Below, one piece after another: positions 15,438-17,613 of a stretch of 17,613 bases of DNA. The translations under genes and the position numbers were made by a program. Each line of letters opens with the position of its first letter. Position 1 is the stretch's first letter. The notes under the pieces are model-generated. The model had not been told where the DNA came from and did no database searches. It saw nothing but the letters and a program-made list of their open reading frames with translations. The DNA comes from JAMOAW01 sp039908535 (GTDB taxonomy: Bacteria > Pseudomonadota > Magnetococcia > Magnetococcales > JADFZT01), in NCBI GenBank assembly GCA_039908535.1, contig JAMOAW010000110.1, positions 1 to 17,613 on the forward strand, given 5' to 3'.

Positions 15438-17030
15438 GTGTCAGAGGGGGCGATCATTTTGGTGGTTGAAGATAGTGCCATTCAACGAGTGGTATTGAGT
15501 CGGTTATTAAAACAGGCCGGTTATGAGGTCGTGGCTGCATTGGATGGCGTGGAGGGGTTAGAGCAGGCCAGTTTGATCACTCCTCGGTTGATTATTACGG
15601 ATATTGCCATGCCCAATTTGGATGGTTATGAGATGTGCCGTAAAATAAAAGAGATACCAGAATTGGAAAAGATTCCGATTTTGTTACTGACTGGACTGGA
15701 TGACCCTGCAGAGGTGATTCGTGGATTAAGTGCCGGAGCAGACAACTATTTGACCAAGCCGTATGATCCGCAAGATTTATTAAATCGGGTCAATAATTTA
15801 CTCAATCAGCCCCCAGAAGAGTTGGGCCCGGGGAATCAAGAGGGGATGCAGGTGACTTTTGCAGGAGAGACCTACATGGTCAACGCCTCGCGAAGGCGCA
15901 CACTCAATTTATTGCTCTCCACCTATGAAAATGCCGTTTTAAAAAATCGGGAGTTAATTCGGACCCAACTGGAATTGAAGGTATTGAACGATAATTTAGA
16001 AGAGAAAGTCGCGCAACGGACCCATCAATTAGAGCGTACCCCCATGAACGCGATTATCGGCATGACCGATATTGTTTTAAAGGGGGATTTGGACCCGGAA
16101 CAGAGAAGTTTTTTAGAGATTGTTCGTCAATCTTCTGATAACTTGATGGGGCTATTGAACAATCTTTTGGATTTTTCTCGTTTGGAATCTGGTACTTTAA
16201 AGGTTTATAAACGTTCATTTAGTTTACGAGAGCTTTTACAACGCACGGTCCACCCTTTTTTGTCACGTATCAAGGAGAAAGGGTTGTTGTTTGAATGTCG
16301 GGTTGCGGCGGGATTTCCAGATATTTTTGTGGGGGATGACAACAGGATTCAAGAAATTTTAAAACAACTGCTTTCCAATGGGGTAAAATATACGGACAGC
16401 GGTCAGGTGAAGGTTGATGCTGCGCTGGAGAATCATGCAGCGAATCATGCGATCACATTGCGGCTGACAGTGACTGATACCGGAATAGGGGTTTCTAAGG
16501 CGTTAAAAAAGGATTTATTTGAAAGTTTTATTCAAGGGGATGGTTCTTACACTAGAAAACAGGGTGGGACGGGCTTGGGTCTGAGTTTGGCTCGTAGTTT
16601 GGCCAAATTACTGGAGGGAGAGATTGGTTTTGAAAGTGAAGAGGGCAAAGGAAGTGTTTTTTATTTGACAGTTCCACTTCAATTAAGTCATGAAGTTGGC
16701 GATAATGAGATTATTCAGAAAGATTTTCTGTTATGTGGTGAGGCAGGAGAGTTAGATCGATCCTTTTTAAAGGTGGAGTCTTTATCTCGAAGTGAACTTG
16801 TGGCTGAGATTGGGCAACAATTGGAAAAATTTGTCCAAGCATATCAAGCACGATCGATGTCTGATGCGGATGCGCTTTTGACTTGGATGAAATCTGCTGC
16901 CCAGGCCTTGGGAGAGGATGATTTGGGAGTGGCGTTGTTGCGCCTCTCTTTGGCTTCTCGGAAGCAAAATGAAGGTATTTTCAAGCAACATATGGAACAG
17001 GTTAAAGGACTTATTGGAAAAATGGCATGA
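15438..17030 (+). CDS. REC - histidine-kinase-like protein lacking the H-box histidine
   Basis: A 530-residue cytoplasmic protein. The N-terminal receiver (1-122) is complete: ED at 11-12, Asp55 (IITDIAMPNLDG), Thr85, Lys107. A linker (135-170) and a coiled coil (NLEEKVAQRTHQLE, to 199) follow. The dimerisation domain begins abruptly with RTPMNAIIGM at 200-209; the usual F-L-x-x-M-S-H-E-I/L before RTP is absent. His196 is out of register (H+4 to the Arg, Gln next to it), so no canonical phospho-acceptor exists. The ATPase domain looks intact: N box around LLSNGVKYT (311-319), DTGIGV (347-352), FESFIQGDGSYTR and GGTGLGLSLA (376-385). The C-terminus (about 450-530) resembles an HPt domain with Thr in place of the His (TWMKSAAQALG). 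The GTG start at 15438 follows AGGGA by about 12 nt. It is probably the output of the CheA pathway, acting through its receiver. Confidence 0.88.
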   Translation: MSEGAIILVVEDSAIQRVVLSRLLKQAGYEVVAALDGVEGLEQASLITPRLIITDIAMPNLDGYEMCRKIKEIPELEKIPILLLTGLDDPAEVIRGLSAGADNYLTKPYDPQDLLNRVNNLLNQPPEELGPGNQEGMQVTFAGETYMVNASRRRTLNLLLSTYENAVLKNRELIRTQLELKVLNDNLEEKVAQRTHQLERTPMNAIIGMTDIVLKGDLDPEQRSFLEIVRQSSDNLMGLLNNLLDFSRLESGTLKVYKRSFSLRELLQRTVHPFLSRIKEKGLLFECRVAAGFPDIFVGDDNRIQEILKQLLSNGVKYTDSGQVKVDAALENHAANHAITLRLTVTDTGIGVSKALKKDLFESFIQGDGSYTRKQGGTGLGLSLARSLAKLLEGEIGFESEEGKGSVFYLTVPLQLSHEVGDNEIIQKDFLLCGEAGELDRSFLKVESLSRSELVAEIGQQLEKFVQAYQARSMSDADALLTWMKSAAQALGEDDLGVALLRLSLASRKQNEGIFKQHMEQVKGLIGKMA

Positions 17031-17050
17031 TCATTGCTTGATAATGATCA
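17028..17050. repeat. Inverted repeat overlapping the stop codon of the last che-cluster gene
   Basis: TGATCATT (17028-17035) and AATGATCA (17043-17050) are perfectly complementary with a 7-nt loop. No T-run follows, so it is a poor intrinsic terminator; it could be an operator or an RNA-stability element. Confidence 0.5.
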
Positions 17051-17092
17051 AGGTAGCTTTGATTTTAAAATGAACCTCTCTTTATTTTTTTG

Positions 17093-17123
17093 TTTACAAG
17101 AAGTTCTTTTTATGTTTTATGGT
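17093..17123 (+). promoter_or_regulatory. Possible promoter of the 6S-like RNA
   Basis: TTTACA (17093-17098) and TATGGT (17118-17123) could be −35 and −10 elements, with a long 19-nt spacer. They would place the start of transcription near 17130, just before the predicted RNA. The match is weak and chosen by position. Confidence 0.3.
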
Positions 17124-17134
17124 AGGCAATGAGC

Positions 17135-17311
17135 ATGGATTTACCATAGTCCTGCGACGTTCGTGAGGATTAAATATATCCTGACCCGTTTCTTTTACGA
17201 CCTGGAGCTTTGTTCTTTGCGCGAAAGTACGCTTTCCGTAACACAGAGTATCCCCACTTGCTAAAGGGGTTCAGGAAATACAATCCAACGGCGCTTGTGG
17301 GACTGTATTTT
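17135..17311 (+). ncRNA. ssrS: 6S-like RNA (RNA polymerase regulator)
   Basis: A stretch of about 175 nt without ORFs that folds like 6S RNA. The closing stem pairs AGTCC (17148-17152) with GGACT (17300-17304) and GGATT (17167-17171) with AATCC (17282-17286). CCTGA (17180-17184) then pairs with TCAGG (17271-17275) below a large central bubble, and an apical stem lies in 17205-17247. The right side of the bubble has a small hairpin (CCCC...GGGG, 17252-17269) as in E. coli 6S. Primary sequence also agrees: GACGTTCGTGAGG against GATGTTCGCAAGC on the 5' side, and GGGTTCAGGAAATACAATCC followed by CGGCG against GGGTTCAAGGGTTACAGCC and CGGCGG on the 3' side. 6S RNA binds the housekeeping RNA polymerase as a promoter mimic. 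No ygfA-like gene follows. The exact ends are estimates. Confidence 0.72.
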
Positions 17312-17315
17312 TAAT

Positions 17316-17347
17316 AAAAGGCGTGCAATTTAGTTTGCACGCCTTTT
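17316..17347. terminator. Strong intrinsic terminator
   Basis: AAAAGGCGTGCAA (17316-17328) and TTGCACGCCTTTT (17335-17347) form a perfect 13-bp stem with a 6-nt loop. The stem has a GC-rich centre and A/T tails on both sides, so it can end transcription in both directions. It lies directly after the 6S-like RNA and probably terminates it. Confidence 0.88.
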
Positions 17348-17613
17348 AAGCTAAACCGCAAAAAATTTATAATATATTTATGTAGGTCTCTAACTCCGAA
17401 TCAAGATGGTTAGGTAACCGTTTATCGTTATAATGCCACGACACCTTTCTGATTCGTCCAAGCAATTTTTTTAATCCGCCCCTTATGGATTGATTGAAGT
17501 GGACCCCGTTGTCAAGACAATTTTTAAACATCCATAAGCTCTGATACTTGGTTATTTTTTATCTTCTATTTATGATTTGTATTTTATTTTCTCCTCATTG
17601 GACGGTAGACCCA
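17348..17613. other. Non-coding tail of the window, possible insertion-sequence end near 17500
   Basis: No ORF of useful length was found on either strand. At 17500 the sequence TGGACCCCGTTGTCAAGACA resembles the terminal inverted repeats of IS3-family-like elements (TGGACCCC start followed by a T-rich stretch). The matching end would lie beyond the window. The remaining 150 bp upstream is AT-rich and shows nothing recognisable. Confidence 0.25.

Noticed and set aside
17396..17458. Possible tRNA or structured RNA flanked by GAATCA/TGATTC
   Set aside because: No cloverleaf, no GTTCRA T-loop and no acceptor stem could be drawn.

Overview
The window reads as a chromosomal segment of a Gram-negative bacterium, most likely one of the Pseudomonadota. 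The main evidence is a full-length HrpA-type DEAH RNA helicase, a 6S-like RNA and a proteobacterial chemosensory operon. Genus and species cannot be read from the sequence. The cyanobacteria-like tip of the chemoreceptor and the CheA-REC architecture also occur in magnetococci and large sulfur bacteria, but that is only a hint.

Layout. (1) Positions 1-4046 are an accessory, AT-rich, decayed region. It holds the tail of a PemK/MazF-like protein; a reverse transcriptase of the DGR-like type whose last quarter is replaced by an unrelated winged-helix-like tail; a putative ADP-ribosyltransferase-like protein; an unknown partner gene that changes frame at a double slippery site; an IS1-family transposase missing its catalytic Glu block; two unknown small ORFs; and a scrap of an IS4/IS5-type transposase. 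(2) Positions 4047-8019 encode HrpA, whose conserved C-terminus is displaced by a frameshift at an A8 tract. (3) Positions 8020-8464 are an intergenic repeat island with three perfect hairpins and five copies of a 12-bp tandem repeat. GC skew of the + strand changes from C-rich to G-rich across it. (4) Positions 8465-17030 are a five-gene chemosensory cluster, all on +: tandem CheW, chemoreceptor, CheA-REC, CheB, and a REC/histidine-kinase-like output protein. (5) Positions 17031-17613 are non-coding, with a 6S-like RNA, a strong intrinsic terminator and a possible insertion-sequence end.

How the genes work together. The receptor and the double CheW should assemble with CheA-REC. CheB would be the methylesterase or adaptation arm. 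No CheR and no free-standing CheY are visible. The architecture (CheA-REC, CheB, REC-fused output) resembles Wsp/Frz-like 'alternative function' chemosensory pathways more than classical flagellar chemotaxis. The last gene is the most unusual object here. It keeps a complete receiver and an apparently complete ATP-binding domain, but the H-box histidine has been removed by what looks like an in-frame deletion, and its C-terminal HPt-like segment also lacks the phospho-acceptor histidine. It could be a receiver-controlled pseudo-kinase output.

Two genes carry frame changes at A-runs (2290-2295 and 7871-7878). These could be assembly indels, real mutations or recoding, and should be settled before either gene is called broken.
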